Positions 56,108-64,000 of a DNA stretch of 64,000 nt are shown here, one piece after another. Both the position numbers and the translations under genes were made by a program. The DNA comes from an uncultured Roseibium sp. (lineage in GTDB: Bacteria > Pseudomonadota > Alphaproteobacteria > Rhizobiales > Stappiaceae), in contig NZ_CANMNP010000003.1 in the NCBI RefSeq assembly GCF_947499295.1, positions 124,001 to 188,000 on the forward strand, read 5' to 3'. A model generated the notes under the pieces. That model had not been told where the DNA came from. It saw only the letters and a program-made list of their open reading frames with translations, and did no database searches. How positions within the stretch are numbered: position 1 is the stretch's first letter; the number at the start of each line of letters is the position of its first letter.

Positions 56108-56307
56108 CTGGTAATTCCCTTTCCTGGGTCACAATGTACTTCTGCTCGTCCTGAGCAGGTTGATTAGGATCATCTCCTGTTAACCCTAATCATTGGTTAA
56201 TTGGATCGCATTATAGGGTTAACGGGGCGTTAACGCTTTGAAGTCGATAGCGATTTTGGAAAGGGAAGGGGGGTAGGTCACCTATTGCAAACAAGGTGCC
56301 TCAATAC

Positions 56308-56336
56308 AAAAAAGGCGAGCCAAAGCCCGCCTTTTT
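56308..56336 (-). terminator. Terminator of flagellin 3
   Basis: AAAAAGGCGAGC / GCCCGCCTTTTT stem with one mismatch and loop CAAA, 22 bases after the flagellin 3 stop; T-runs on both sides. Confidence 0.88.
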
Positions 56337-56357
56337 CAGTGATATTTTGTGTCTGAC

Positions 56358-57512
56358 TTAGAACAGTCGAAGCACGTTCTGATCTGCCTGCGCCGCCAGA
56401 GACAGCGAAGTAGAAGCAAGAGACTGCTGGGTCTGAAGGGCCAGCAGATTTGCACCTTCTTCGTTTGTATCCGCCAGGGTCAGTTTGCCAGCACCTTCTT
56501 CCAACGTGTTGATAAGGGCATTCGTGAAGTCCTGCCGATTCTCAACGATGGAAAGATTGGTACCGAAAGTTGACGCTTGGGCTCGAAGAGTGTCTTGAGC
56601 CTTTGTCAGGCTATCCAGGGTCGATTCGATCTTGGAGTCGGAGGAAAACCCGTTTGTAGTTGCGTGTGTCGACGATATTGCAGTGAAGCCACTTGCGTCC
56701 GAATCAAAGGTGACTTCGTAATCTGCTGTAATCGCTACGGAACCAGCAGAGAAAGTGGCACTGACATCGGAACTGCTGTCGTCAATGAAATCAGTCAGGT
56801 CCTGAACCGTGGTCGAGGCGGTGATTTCCAAAGAGCCGAGTTCAGAGCCTGTGCTATCCGTCAGGGTCAACGTGTCGCCTGCGGTAAAATCGTCATCGGA
56901 CACCAGCGTGTCACCTGCGGTCAGCGCCGTCGTTGCTGTACCATTGGTCAGCGCGATGGAAGCTGTACCAGTATCACCAGCTGCAAGATCTGACAGGTTC
57001 AGTCCTGCAGAATTGGTTGTATCGGTATAGTCAACTGACGAAATCGACAGTGAAGACGTGCCATCTTCGTTGAAAGTAACCGAAAGGTCGTTGCCGGTAC
57101 CGCCAAGCAGGTTTTTGCCCTTGTAACCAGCGTCTTTTGCCAAATCTTCGATCTGGGTCAGAAGCTCGTTGTATTCGGATGCAAACTGCTGGCGTTCTGA
57201 CTGACTGGATGTCTGCAGGGCCTGGTTGGCTTTTGCCTTTGCTGCGTCAACCAGGTCGGAGATCGCAGAGATGCCCTCATCGGCTGCCTTCAGAGTTTGA
57301 ACCGACTGGCCCATGTCGTCGAGCAGGGTCGAAAGGTCGTTCGCACGATTTTCCAGGCCCTTAGCCGTAAAGAATGAATTCGGATTATCAAGGGCCGAAT
57401 TCACTTTCTTGCCCGTTGCAAGTTTTTCCTGCACGGAGCTCATCAGCTGAGATGTGGATTGAAGTGCGTTGAGGTTCGAGCGCACAGCACTCGAAATTGT
57501 AATGTCTGGCAT
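56358..57512 (-). CDS. Flagellin 3 (short form)
   Basis: The 384-residue flagellin begins MPDITISSAVRSNLNALQST and ends LASTSLSLAAQADQNVLRLF. It has one central module (GDTLTLTDSTGSELGSLEI, then STTVQDLTDFIDDS), so the 110-residue difference from the long forms is about one module. Its centre is nearly the same as in flagellin 4, with only scattered substitutions. AGAAGGGAAA precedes ATG 57512. Confidence 0.93.
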   Translation of the reverse strand: MPDITISSAVRSNLNALQSTSQLMSSVQEKLATGKKVNSALDNPNSFFTAKGLENRANDLSTLLDDMGQSVQTLKAADEGISAISDLVDAAKAKANQALQTSSQSERQQFASEYNELLTQIEDLAKDAGYKGKNLLGGTGNDLSVTFNEDGTSSLSISSVDYTDTTNSAGLNLSDLAAGDTGTASIALTNGTATTALTAGDTLVSDDDFTAGDTLTLTDSTGSELGSLEITASTTVQDLTDFIDDSSSDVSATFSAGSVAITADYEVTFDSDASGFTAISSTHATTNGFSSDSKIESTLDSLTKAQDTLRAQASTFGTNLSIVENRQDFTNALINTLEEGAGKLTLADTNEEGANLLALQTQQSLASTSLSLAAQADQNVLRLF

Positions 57513-57607
57513 TTTGTTTCCCTTCTAGGAATACGAGATACTCAAACCCTTCCTGGGTTCGGGAGACATCTAGCCGCCTATCTAGGAAACAACCTGTAAA
57601 GATATAT

Positions 57608-57639
57608 GGTTAGCGCACTTTAACCTTAATGTTTGGTAA
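57608..57639 (-). promoter_or_regulatory. Upstream element of flagellin 3, shared with flagellin 4
   Basis: On the plus strand GGTTAGCG, three variable bases, TTTAAC, then TTAA and TTGGT; 24 of 32 bases match the element at 58951-58982. The two lie at about the same distance (96 and 91 bases) from their start codons. A related TTAACC...TTGGTTAA stretch lies before flagellin 2 (56180-56200). Confidence 0.5.
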
Positions 57640-57649
57640 GCAAAGAGAA

Positions 57650-57674
57650 GGCGGCGAACCTTTCGGCCGCCGCC
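57650..57674 (-). terminator. Terminator of flagellin 4
   Basis: GGCGGCG / CGCCGCC stem (7 bp) with a longer loop that can pair further; on the minus strand followed by TTCTCTTT. It lies 32 bases after the stop of flagellin 4. Confidence 0.7.
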
Positions 57675-57705
57675 CCTTTTGTTCCTACTGGTGAAGGTGA
57701 GGGGC

Positions 57706-58860
57706 TTAGAAGAGCCGCAACACGTTCTGGTCTGCCTGTGCTGCCAGGGACAGTGAGGTAGAAGCCAGTGTCTGCTGAGTCTGCAGAGCCAGAAGATTTG
57801 CACCTTCTTCGTTGGTGTCTGCCAGGGTCAACTTGCCAGCACCTTCTTCCAAAGTGTTGATCAGTGACTTGGTAAAGTCCTGCCGGTTCTCAACAATGGA
57901 AAGGTTTGTACCGAACGTGGAAGCTTGAGAACGAAGAGTGTTCTGCGCGCTTGTCAAACTGTCCAGGGTCGACTCGATCTTGGAGTCGGACGAGAACCCA
58001 TTCGTCGTTGAGTGCGTTGTCGACACTGCAGTGAAACCGCTGGCGTCTGAATCAACGGTGACTTCATAGTCAGCCGTGATGGCAACCGAACCCGCCGAGA
58101 AAGAAGCGCTGACATCAGTGCTGCTGTCATCGAGGAAGTCGGTCAGGTCCTGAACCGTGGTAGATGCGGTGATTTCCAGAGAGCCGAGCTCTGTGCCGGT
58201 GCTGTCGGTCAGAGTCAGTGTATCTCCTGCAGTGAAATCGTCATCGGAAACCAGTGTGTCACCTGCAGTCAGCGCGGTCGTTGCTGTACCATTGGTCAGT
58301 GCAATGGAAGCTGTACCGCTATCGCCAGCTGCAAGGTCCGACAGGTTCAAGCCAGTTGAGCTGGTTGTGTCGGTATAGTCAACGGACGTGATCGACAGCG
58401 AAGAAGAGCCATCTTCGTTGAAAGTCACTGAGAGGTCGTTGCCGGTTCCGCCAAGCAGGTTTTTGCCACCGTAACCAGCATCTCCCGCCAAATCTTCAAT
58501 CTGCGTCAGAAGCTCATTGTATTCCGAAGCGTACTGCTGACGTTCTGACTGGCTGGACGTTTGCAAGGCTTGGTTTGCTTTTGCTTTCGCCGCGTCAACC
58601 AGATCCGAAATCGCGCTAATGCCTTTATCCGCTGCTTTCAGGTTCTGAACCGACTGGCCCATGTCATCGAGCAGAGTGGACAAGTCGCTCGCACGGTTTT
58701 CAAGGCCTTGCGCCGTGAAGAACGAATTCGGATTGTCCAGAGCTGAATTCACTTTTTTACCGGTTGAAAGCCGTTCCTGCACGGAGCTCATCAGCTGAGA
58801 AGTCGCCTGAAGAGAATTGAGGTTCGTGCGCACCGCGCTAGAAATGGTGATATCACCCAT
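57706..58860 (-). CDS. Flagellin 4 (short form)
   Basis: ATG 58860 (AGAAGGA upstream) gives 384 residues; a GTG one codon earlier is also possible. It starts MGDITISSAVRTNLNSLQAT and ends like flagellin 3. The two proteins agree at most positions along their whole length, including the central region that normally varies. This points to recent duplication or gene conversion. The gene has its own leader with the shared element (58951-58982) and its own terminator. Confidence 0.93.
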   Translation of the reverse strand: MGDITISSAVRTNLNSLQATSQLMSSVQERLSTGKKVNSALDNPNSFFTAQGLENRASDLSTLLDDMGQSVQNLKAADKGISAISDLVDAAKAKANQALQTSSQSERQQYASEYNELLTQIEDLAGDAGYGGKNLLGGTGNDLSVTFNEDGSSSLSITSVDYTDTTSSTGLNLSDLAAGDSGTASIALTNGTATTALTAGDTLVSDDDFTAGDTLTLTDSTGTELGSLEITASTTVQDLTDFLDDSSTDVSASFSAGSVAITADYEVTVDSDASGFTAVSTTHSTTNGFSSDSKIESTLDSLTSAQNTLRSQASTFGTNLSIVENRQDFTKSLINTLEEGAGKLTLADTNEEGANLLALQTQQTLASTSLSLAAQADQNVLRLF

Positions 58861-59279
58861 CACAGAGTTCCTTCTGTAGTATTGACGCCATTCTTCCTGA
58901 ATGACTGGGGAACTCTGTCAGTCAAACTTGTATTGAATCCTAAGTAATTTGGTTAGCGTGTTTTAACTTTAAGTATTGGTGAAAAATAATAGTTAATCTG
59001 CTTAGTTAATTCTTGGTTTTTACTTATGTTTAAGGAGAAGTAAACGGGCTGATTCATAAGAGGAATCAGTACGTTTCATTCTTAATGAGAGTGGATTGCG
59101 CGGGGCGGGTCGACGAACGGGCTTGCGGTTTCAGGGCCCAGGTTATGCTGACTAGTAATGGAGCTTAGGAGCAAGTGCCGATTGTCGTTACCGTATCCAG
59201 GCATTGCTGCCGAGATTCGTATCTCTGCAAAGCTCAATCGGCTTGACTTGAGGGCGGCGTGACGTGCGTAGCCTTGTGG
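58861..59279. other. Leader of flagellin 4 and spacer to flaG
   Basis: The 419 bases hold the flagellin 4 promoter region, AT-rich up to about 59040, with the shared element. An inverted repeat CTGATTC / GAATCAG (59049-59069, 7 bp, 7-base loop) may end flaG transcription on the minus strand, but it lacks a good T-run. I see no gene in the remainder. Confidence 0.55.
58951..58982 (-). promoter_or_regulatory. Upstream element of flagellin 4, shared with flagellin 3
   Basis: GGTTAGCG, TTTAAC, TTAA and TTGGT in the same order and spacing as at 57608-57639. It lies 91 to 122 bases before the start codon, and could be an activator site or the promoter itself. No sigma-54 pattern is found here. Confidence 0.5.
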
Positions 59280-59672
59280 CTAGGCCGTGCGCTCCAGGAT
59301 CTGTGATCTTGGGGAGGGTTGCTGCTGATCCATTGTCTCTGCATATGCGCGCAGCCTGCGAAGAGTCTCGCTCGGAACCTGGCGCACGACTTCACCTGTG
59401 TCGATGTTTGTAGCGACATAAATAAAGCTGCCGCTCTCCGGATCGGCGACGTTGCGTCTTTCGAGCCGTTGAGCCTTGTCTTCAAACAAAGAGCGCTCGT
59501 TTTCATAAGTTGCGGATCGTTGACCGCCGGAAGTTTCGCTAGACGGCGTAACTGTCTCTTCTGCCGGCAATTCGGTTGCCGCAGCAGATTGGTTTCTCTC
59601 CGGAGCCCGTGTAGCCGGCGTGATCGCCGTGTAGGTCGGCGATGGCGGCCGGGCAATTCCCGTATCCAACAT
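59280..59672 (-). CDS. FlaG-like flagellar protein
   Basis: GGAGGG five bases before ATG 59672 supports the 130-residue frame. A disordered Pro/Ala/Thr-rich half is followed by SFIYVATNIDTGEVVRQVPS and ETLRRLRAYAETM, which is the FlaG family core (Y-V-x-D-x-x-T-G-E-V-V-R-Q-I-P). FlaG proteins influence filament length. It lies between the flagellin genes and flgN and is read in the same direction. Confidence 0.75.
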   Translation of the reverse strand: MLDTGIARPPSPTYTAITPATRAPERNQSAAATELPAEETVTPSSETSGGQRSATYENERSLFEDKAQRLERRNVADPESGSFIYVATNIDTGEVVRQVPSETLRRLRAYAETMDQQQPSPRSQILERTA

Positions 59673-59871
59673 CTTTCCCTCCGGGTTACGAAATACAAAT
59701 ACCCGTTACTGTGGAAGATAACGTATGGGAATGAATCCTCCGTTAACGGAATGATTAGATTTCGAAAGACCCTTGTCTTGCAGGTTGTGGATGTTCCTGA
59801 TTCGTTGCCTGGTCTGGTTGCACAATGAAATAAGCGACAGGGATATCTCTCGGAATTGCGTCTAAACCAGA

Positions 59872-59894
59872 AAAGCCCTCCGAAAGAGGGCTTT
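59872..59894 (-). terminator. Terminator after flgN
   Basis: AAAGCCCTC / GAGGGCTTT stem (9 bp) with loop CGAAA; on the minus strand the stem ends in TTTTC. It lies 45 bases after the flgN stop. Confidence 0.8.
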
Positions 59895-59938
59895 GTATTT
59901 ATTCGAGAATTTGTGTTTCCCTGGAACGGGCAAGCGGC

Positions 59939-60433
59939 CTAAAGCGCCTGATTGACCGCAATTCCTCGTGCTGATTGAGGGCCTTCGGGGGCTGTGCCGG
60001 TTCGGCCATATGTGGTTGGAGCCGCAGCATTTTTAGCGCCTGCGGCCTTTGCAACTGTTGCGACCAGATTGGTGGCAACATCCCGTGCCGTCGACAACAC
60101 AGCTAGGTTTATCCTTAGAACCGGTTGAAACTCGCCGTGCTGCCTTCTCAGAGACTGAGTGGCTGCCGGGGCGAGGTTGCCAAGGGCAACGGCGTGTTCC
60201 TTGGCGGTCATCATGCCGCGTGTATATTCGTGTATCAGCCGTGCTTTGTCCGCCTGCAGCTCACCGGCTTCTTTCAGCTTCCCGGCCCTTACAAGGTCGG
60301 TTTCCATCTCGATCACCGATAGCAGTGCCTCCATTGTACCGGACAATGCCGAGCAGAAGCCTTCTGCTTCTTGAGGGCTGTTTGGCCGATCAAGGGAAAA
60401 CGGGAAAGAGGTGTTGTTCGGTTGAGCTGTCAT
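59939..60433 (-). CDS. flgN: FlgN-like export chaperone
   Basis: The 164-residue mostly helical protein starts MTAQPNNTSFPFSLDRP and has the long coiled helices of FlgN (MEALLSVIEMETDLVRAGKL, then a second heptad region with GEFQPVLRINLAVLSTARDV). FlgN chaperones the hook-associated proteins FlgK and FlgL. Its start overlaps the flgJ stop (ATGA). The C-terminal 35 residues are Ala/Gly-rich and probably disordered. The family call rests on pattern and place and is not certain. Confidence 0.7.
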   Translation of the reverse strand: MTAQPNNTSFPFSLDRPNSPQEAEGFCSALSGTMEALLSVIEMETDLVRAGKLKEAGELQADKARLIHEYTRGMMTAKEHAVALGNLAPAATQSLRRQHGEFQPVLRINLAVLSTARDVATNLVATVAKAAGAKNAAAPTTYGRTGTAPEGPQSARGIAVNQAL

Positions 60434-60738
60434 CTGGATCCCTCCTGCAGAGCAATCAATTCGCGTTCGACACTGTCGGCCAATCCAATACCGCCTGATT
60501 CAGCGATCGTTCGGGCGTATTCGTCGATCAACAGGCTTTGCCAAGCATCTGCCCCATGACCTTTGCCCCAGGTCCCACCTTCGCCGAGGCCGGTGAACAT
60601 GTTCTGAAGCATTGTGTTCAAGAATACCGCTTCAAATTCTTCAGCTGCCTGGCGAACTTCCGTTTTGTCGGGCGTAGCGCCGTTTTGAGGATTGTTCTGC
60701 GGTGGCAGTTGGTTCAGTGCGGAAGAAAAAAGTTCCAT
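60430..60738 (-). CDS. flgJ: Rod-binding protein FlgJ, N-terminal domain only
   Basis: The 102-residue protein contains RQAAEEFEAVFLNTMLQNMF, the rod-binding core of FlgJ, and ends with a helix IALQEGSR. The C-terminal peptidoglycan hydrolase domain of enterobacterial FlgJ is absent, as is usual in alphaproteobacteria, where a separate lytic enzyme does this step. It lies two bases after the flgI stop and overlaps flgN, so flgI-flgJ-flgN is one operon. Confidence 0.88.
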   Translation of the reverse strand: MELFSSALNQLPPQNNPQNGATPDKTEVRQAAEEFEAVFLNTMLQNMFTGLGEGGTWGKGHGADAWQSLLIDEYARTIAESGGIGLADSVERELIALQEGSR

Positions 60739-60740
60739 GA

Positions 60741-61883
60741 TTACAGCACCTCGATATCCGCTTGAAGGGCGCCAGAGGCCTTGATTGCCTGCAGGATTGA
60801 GATCATGTCGCGAGGGCCGATGCCCAGGGCATTCAATCCGTCAACAAGTTGTTTCAACGTGACTGTTTCAGGAACGATCGCAAGTTTTGTTCCGTCCTCG
60901 TCCACACCGACCTCCGAGCGCGGCACAACTGCTGTCTGACCGTTCGCGAAGGGAAGAGGTTGAGATACTTGCGGTGATTCTGCAATCGTTACTGTCAGGT
61001 TGCCCTGAGCGACTGCAACCATCGAAACCTTCACATCCTGCCCCATCACGATAATGCCGGAGTTCTCATCGATCACGATCCGAGCTGCTAAGTCCGGTTC
61101 CACGATCAATTGCTCGATGTCAGTAAGCAGATCGACAATATTGCCGTCATATTGACGCGGAAGATCAATGCGCACAGTCGAGGGATCCAGCGGCTCCGCC
61201 GTTGGCATGCCGATGAGTTCGTTGATGGAAAGCGCGATCCGGCGCGCCGTTGTAAGATCAGGATTTCGCAGGGCCAAACGAAGCGTGGTCAGCGACGCGA
61301 GCCTGAAATCCAACTCCCGTTCCACGAGGCCGCCATTTGCAATACGACCAGATGTCGGCACGCCGCGAACGACGGACGCTGCATCGGCTTGCGCGGAGAA
61401 GCCTCCGATGGCGACCGAACCTTGCGCAATGGCATAGACTTCGCCATCTGCGCCGACCAGCGGCGTTACCAGGAGTGTTCCACCTTGAAGCGATTCAGAA
61501 TCGCCCAGTGCACTCACATTGACGTCGATACGGGTTCCCTGCGTGGAAAAGGGCGGTAGGTTCGCCGTGACCATCACTGCGGCGACCGTGTCGGTATTCA
61601 GGTCTACGTTTCGCGTGTTAACGCCCAATCGTTCAAGCATTGCCTGCAGGCTCTGCTGAGTAAACGGCGAGTTGTTAAGCGAATCTCCGGTGCCGTTCAG
61701 GCCGACAACAAGACCGTAGCCGATCAATTGGTTTTCACGAATTCCCTCGAAGTCGGCGATATCCTTGATCCGGGAAGCTGCGGCTGCGGGTGTCAAAAGC
61801 CAGACCGTCGCCGTGCAAAGAACCGTAAACAGCAGCGCAAGCTGCGCTTTCCTTCCAGAATGTGTTTTGCCCGTCTGTCGCAT
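60741..61883 (-). CDS. flgI: Flagellar P-ring protein FlgI
   Basis: ATG 61883 gives 380 residues with a signal peptide cut after TPAAAA and the FlgI start SRIKDIADFEGIRENQLIGYG. Further markers are VVGLNGTGD, TTARRIALSINELIG and the C-terminal LVDGLNALGIGPRDMISILQAIKASGAL. The frame is open for another 79 codons, but the sigma-54 promoter sits there. FlgI forms the periplasmic P-ring around the rod. It heads the operon flgI-flgJ-flgN. Confidence 0.92.
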   Translation of the reverse strand: MRQTGKTHSGRKAQLALLFTVLCTATVWLLTPAAAASRIKDIADFEGIRENQLIGYGLVVGLNGTGDSLNNSPFTQQSLQAMLERLGVNTRNVDLNTDTVAAVMVTANLPPFSTQGTRIDVNVSALGDSESLQGGTLLVTPLVGADGEVYAIAQGSVAIGGFSAQADAASVVRGVPTSGRIANGGLVERELDFRLASLTTLRLALRNPDLTTARRIALSINELIGMPTAEPLDPSTVRIDLPRQYDGNIVDLLTDIEQLIVEPDLAARIVIDENSGIIVMGQDVKVSMVAVAQGNLTVTIAESPQVSQPLPFANGQTAVVPRSEVGVDEDGTKLAIVPETVTLKQLVDGLNALGIGPRDMISILQAIKASGALQADIEVL

Positions 61884-61953
61884 AAGCTGTTTTTGATCCG
61901 TTTCGTAAACCCAGGTCAAACCTTGCGGTTCGCTTATTTGCCAATTGCGTAAT

Positions 61954-61968
61954 GCGAGAGCCGTGCCA
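61954..61968 (-). promoter_or_regulatory. Near-consensus sigma-54 promoter of flgI-flgJ-flgN
   Basis: On the minus strand TGGCAC-GGCTC-TCGC: the -24 box is exact and the -12 box differs by one base (TTGC to TCGC) but keeps GC. It ends 71 bases before the flgI ATG, close to the 66-base distance at flgE. Confidence 0.65.
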
Positions 61969-62089
61969 GTTTTCCAAGTATGTTCGGACATGGCTAATAA
62001 ATGACGGGATTCTGCGCCGGATACTGGTATGTTTGTGTCAATATCCACGCAAACTTCAGGATTGAGTTGATGAAACGCCTTGTGGGCCC

Positions 62090-62102
62090 GGCAAATATTG
62101 CC
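62090..62102. promoter_or_regulatory. Inverted repeat in the flgI-fliX spacer, possible FlbD site
   Basis: GGCAA-ATA-TTGCC is a perfect 5+3+5 inverted repeat, 122 bases upstream of the -24 box of flgI and 108 bases before fliX. It carries the same TTGCC half-site as the flgE upstream region. Confidence 0.4.
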
Positions 62103-62209
62103 TGATGTGCAAGGACTCATTTACCCTTACCGGCAGAATCTGACAGGCTCCGGGAACGCGTAATCAACTTGGTGCCATTTGTGCCGCAAGGCGGACTGGA
62201 AAAACCAAT

Positions 62210-62629
62210 ATGCGGATTACAGGCAATAAACCGATCACAGGCGTGCAGGGCAGGGGCGCAAAAAAGCGTACTGACGCCGGCTCGGACAGCTTTGCGCCTG
62301 ATTTGGGTGCAGAAGTAACCCAAAGCGCACAGACCGCGGGCGGCGCGGCTATCCAGGGGATGGATGCGTTGCTTGCCTTGCAGGAAGTCGATGCACTTTC
62401 AGAGCGACGCAGGAAAGCAGCCAAACACGGGCATCAACTGCTGGACAACCTGGAAACTCTACGAGCCGACCTTCTAGGGGGACATGTATCTGAAGACCGT
62501 CTGGAGTTGCTTTCTCGTCAAGTGTCGGACCGTCAGAACAGCGGTGATCCGCAGGTCGATTCGGTGCTGGAAGAGATCGAATTGCGAGTGAAAGTGGAAC
62601 TTGCAAAGCTCGGCCGATTCCCGGACTGA
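62210..62629 (+). CDS. fliX: Flagellar assembly regulator FliX
   Basis: The 139-residue protein contains MDALLALQEVDALSERRRKA and HGHQLLDNLETLRADLLGG, the FliX family core, after a variable N-terminus. In Caulobacter FliX binds FlbD, the sigma-54 activator, and couples late flagellar gene expression to basal-body assembly. The gene is divergent from flgI, as it is there. The start is ATG 62210; the upstream GGACTGGAA is only a weak ribosome-binding site. Confidence 0.9.
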   Translation: MRITGNKPITGVQGRGAKKRTDAGSDSFAPDLGAEVTQSAQTAGGAAIQGMDALLALQEVDALSERRRKAAKHGHQLLDNLETLRADLLGGHVSEDRLELLSRQVSDRQNSGDPQVDSVLEEIELRVKVELAKLGRFPD

Positions 62630-62794
62630 AGCCCATCGGCCCAAATCGAAAATTCTCAATAAATGCTAGCAATTTGACGCAACAGATTGAAAGTTATTAA
62701 CTTTTTTTAATCTGTGTTTTCGCAAATGAACCGTTGTCGACTGAGGGAACCGGCTATATATTGCGCCCGGCATAACGGTAAACCGGAGCTATCG

Positions 62795-63211
62795 ATGACG
62801 GTTGAAATTGAGTCTGAATATCGACCCTCGGAAGACGAGCCGTTCATGAATGACAGGCAGCGTGAGTATTTTCGAAACAAGCTGCTTGCCTGGAAGGAAG
62901 AGATCCTGAAGGAGAGCAAAGAGACGCTCACAAATCTTCAGGAAGAGAGCCAGAACCACCCTGATTTTGCTGACCGTGCGTCGTCTGAAACGGATCGCTC
63001 GATTGAGCTGCGTGCCCGCGACCGTCAACGGAAACTGATTTCGAAGATCGATGACGCTTTGGAACGCATTGCGGACGGGAGTTATGGCTATTGCGAAGAG
63101 ACTGGCGAACCGATTGCTATTCGGCGCCTAGAAGCTCGGCCGATTGCGACCCTGTCTATTGAGGCTCAGGAAGCGCATGAACGCCGGGAAAAAGTCTATC
63201 GCGACGACTGA
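62795..63211 (+). CDS. dksA: RNA polymerase-binding protein DksA
   Basis: ATG 62795 with GGAG seven bases upstream gives 138 residues; a frame open for 27 further codons is not needed. The coiled-coil tip NHPDFADRAS carries the aspartates that enter the polymerase secondary channel. The zinc-finger region has only one cysteine (C100 in YGYCEETGEPI) in place of the four of E. coli DksA, as in other alphaproteobacterial DksA proteins, so it is likely zinc-independent. With ppGpp it adjusts transcription to starvation. It lies next to fliX, as in Caulobacter. Confidence 0.92.
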   Translation: MTVEIESEYRPSEDEPFMNDRQREYFRNKLLAWKEEILKESKETLTNLQEESQNHPDFADRASSETDRSIELRARDRQRKLISKIDDALERIADGSYGYCEETGEPIAIRRLEARPIATLSIEAQEAHERREKVYRDD

Positions 63212-63227
63212 ATTCCGGAAAACGGCC

Positions 63228-63252
63228 GATCCGCCGATACACAAGGCGGATC
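63228..63252 (+). other. Hairpin directly after dksA
   Basis: GATCCGCC / GGCGGATC, 8-bp perfect stem with a 9-base loop, no T-run; probably a transcript-stabilising hairpin before the terminator. Confidence 0.5.
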
Positions 63253-63266
63253 CGAAAGACTTTCAG

Positions 63267-63295
63267 AACCTTCCCTATACGGGAAGGTTTTTTTT
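63267..63295 (+). terminator. Terminator of dksA
   Basis: AACCTTCCC / GGGAAGGTT stem with loop TATAC, followed by an unbroken T-run of more than six bases. It lies 55 bases after the dksA stop. Confidence 0.93.
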
Positions 63296-63444
63296 GTTCT
63301 GATACCTGAAAGTCAGATCTATTACCGGTGACAACTGAAACTGCTCAACCCACCGGGAAGCTCGGACGGGCCTCGAAGCCCGCCCAAGTGGTCTGATGAC
63401 ATCTTGCTCAGAAACTGAGAGAGCAAACCATCAACTCTCCAATG

Positions 63445-64000
63445 TCAGAGTTTGATCCGATATTGTGCGAAACCGTCTGTTCCGTCACCGGCAGGCTCAA
63501 TGCTGACACCTTCAACGGACCCGGCATGCTCGGTACCGCCCGGGCCGGTCTCAAACAGAACCGTGGTGTCCGGTACCGGTTTGAACGACCAGTTTGCGTC
63601 TGCGGATGGGTTGATTGTGCCTTGTTCGACGATAAAGCGTACGAGAACGTCCCGGTTGGTATCCGGTCCGACGAAAACAACAACCTCGTCACTGATGCCA
63701 GGGAAGTTCCCGCCACCGCCGGCCCGGTAGTTGTTGGTGGCGACAACGAATGTGTCGTCAAGTTTGAGCGGTTCACCATTGAATTCAATCTTGACGATGC
63801 GGTTGGCGTCCGGATTGATCAGTTCACCATTCGGGTCGTATTTCGATGGTTGGGTGAGGTCGATTTCGTAGGTGATGCCGTCAATGACGTCGAAATTGTA
63901 ACTCGGAAACTCCGGATTGATCAGCGGCTGATCTTTACCGCCTTCCTCTATTTTCTGGAATATCCCTGCAGATCTTTCGAGCCATTCCTTGACCGTGCTG
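63445..64000 (-). CDS. cpdB: 2',3'-cyclic-nucleotide phosphodiesterase/3'-nucleotidase, C-terminal part
   Basis: The minus strand is open from the window edge to TGA at 63445-63447 (184 residues visible; the N-terminal part lies outside). It carries the C-terminal 5'-nucleotidase domain: KEWLERSAGIFQKI, then EFPSYNFDVIDGITYEIDLT, and FVVATNNYRAGGGGNFPG, the nucleotide-binding loop with the NNYRAGGG hallmark of CpdB. Such enzymes are periplasmic or surface-anchored and release phosphate from nucleotides. The tail after FPG is slightly longer than in the E. coli enzyme. Confidence 0.88.
   Translation of the reverse strand, partial: STVKEWLERSAGIFQKIEEGGKDQPLINPEFPSYNFDVIDGITYEIDLTQPSKYDPNGELINPDANRIVKIEFNGEPLKLDDTFVVATNNYRAGGGGNFPGISDEVVVFVGPDTNRDVLVRFIVEQGTINPSADANWSFKPVPDTTVLFETGPGGTEHAGSVEGVSIEPAGDGTDGFAQYRIKL

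Overview
The window looks like a chromosomal segment of a marine alphaproteobacterium of the Hyphomicrobiales, most like the Stappiaceae (Roseibium/Labrenzia). This is inferred from gene content and protein style, not from a database search. Pointers are a GPR/RgsE-type giant polar coiled-coil protein, SbmA/BacA, the alphaproteobacterial flagellar set FlaF/FlbT/FliX with several flagellins, a one-cysteine DksA, and a PlcP plus glycosyltransferase lipid-remodelling pair. I see no rRNA, tRNA, insertion sequence, prophage or CRISPR array. Gene density is high and both strands are used.

Region by region. 0-8.2 kb: the tail of an acyl-CoA synthetase, two EamA transporters, a VOC protein, a stand-alone CoxL-type molybdenum hydroxylase subunit, SbmA/BacA, a small secreted protein and a stand-alone Lrp-type ligand-binding domain. 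8.3-11.2 kb: a TPP riboswitch precedes thiM-thiD, followed after one base by an orphan TRAP solute-binding protein. 11.8-21.8 kb: a FadL-type porin, an SDR with a degenerate active site, plcP-agt with a possible Pho box, a serine/threonine dehydratase, CheZ, an MFS permease and dgcN-dgcA for D-glutamate breakdown. 21.9-26.5 kb: a four-gene Mla-type lipid transporter, followed by a MarR regulator with a palindromic candidate operator. 27.3-32.9 kb: the 1834-residue GPR/RgsE-like protein, built largely on 11-residue repeats.

33-39.7 kb: small genes (Hpt protein, ferredoxin), an MFS gene divergent from an AraC regulator, a universal stress protein and a diguanylate cyclase lacking an evident I-site. 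39.7-46.7 kb: a codirectional minus-strand run moxR - secreted protein - sixA - ycjX - ycjF - vWA protein - SABATH-like methyltransferase.

47-63.2 kb: a flagellar cluster with flgE, flgK, flgL (plus); flaF, flbT, four flagellin genes, flaG, flgI-flgJ-flgN (minus); then fliX and dksA (plus). A consensus sigma-54 promoter lies before flgE and a near-consensus one before flgI. With fliX present, this suggests Caulobacter-like FliX/FlbD/sigma-54 control of hook and P-ring genes. The flagellin genes lack that signature; two of them share a different AT-rich upstream element. The window ends inside a cpdB-type cyclic phosphodiesterase/nucleotidase gene.
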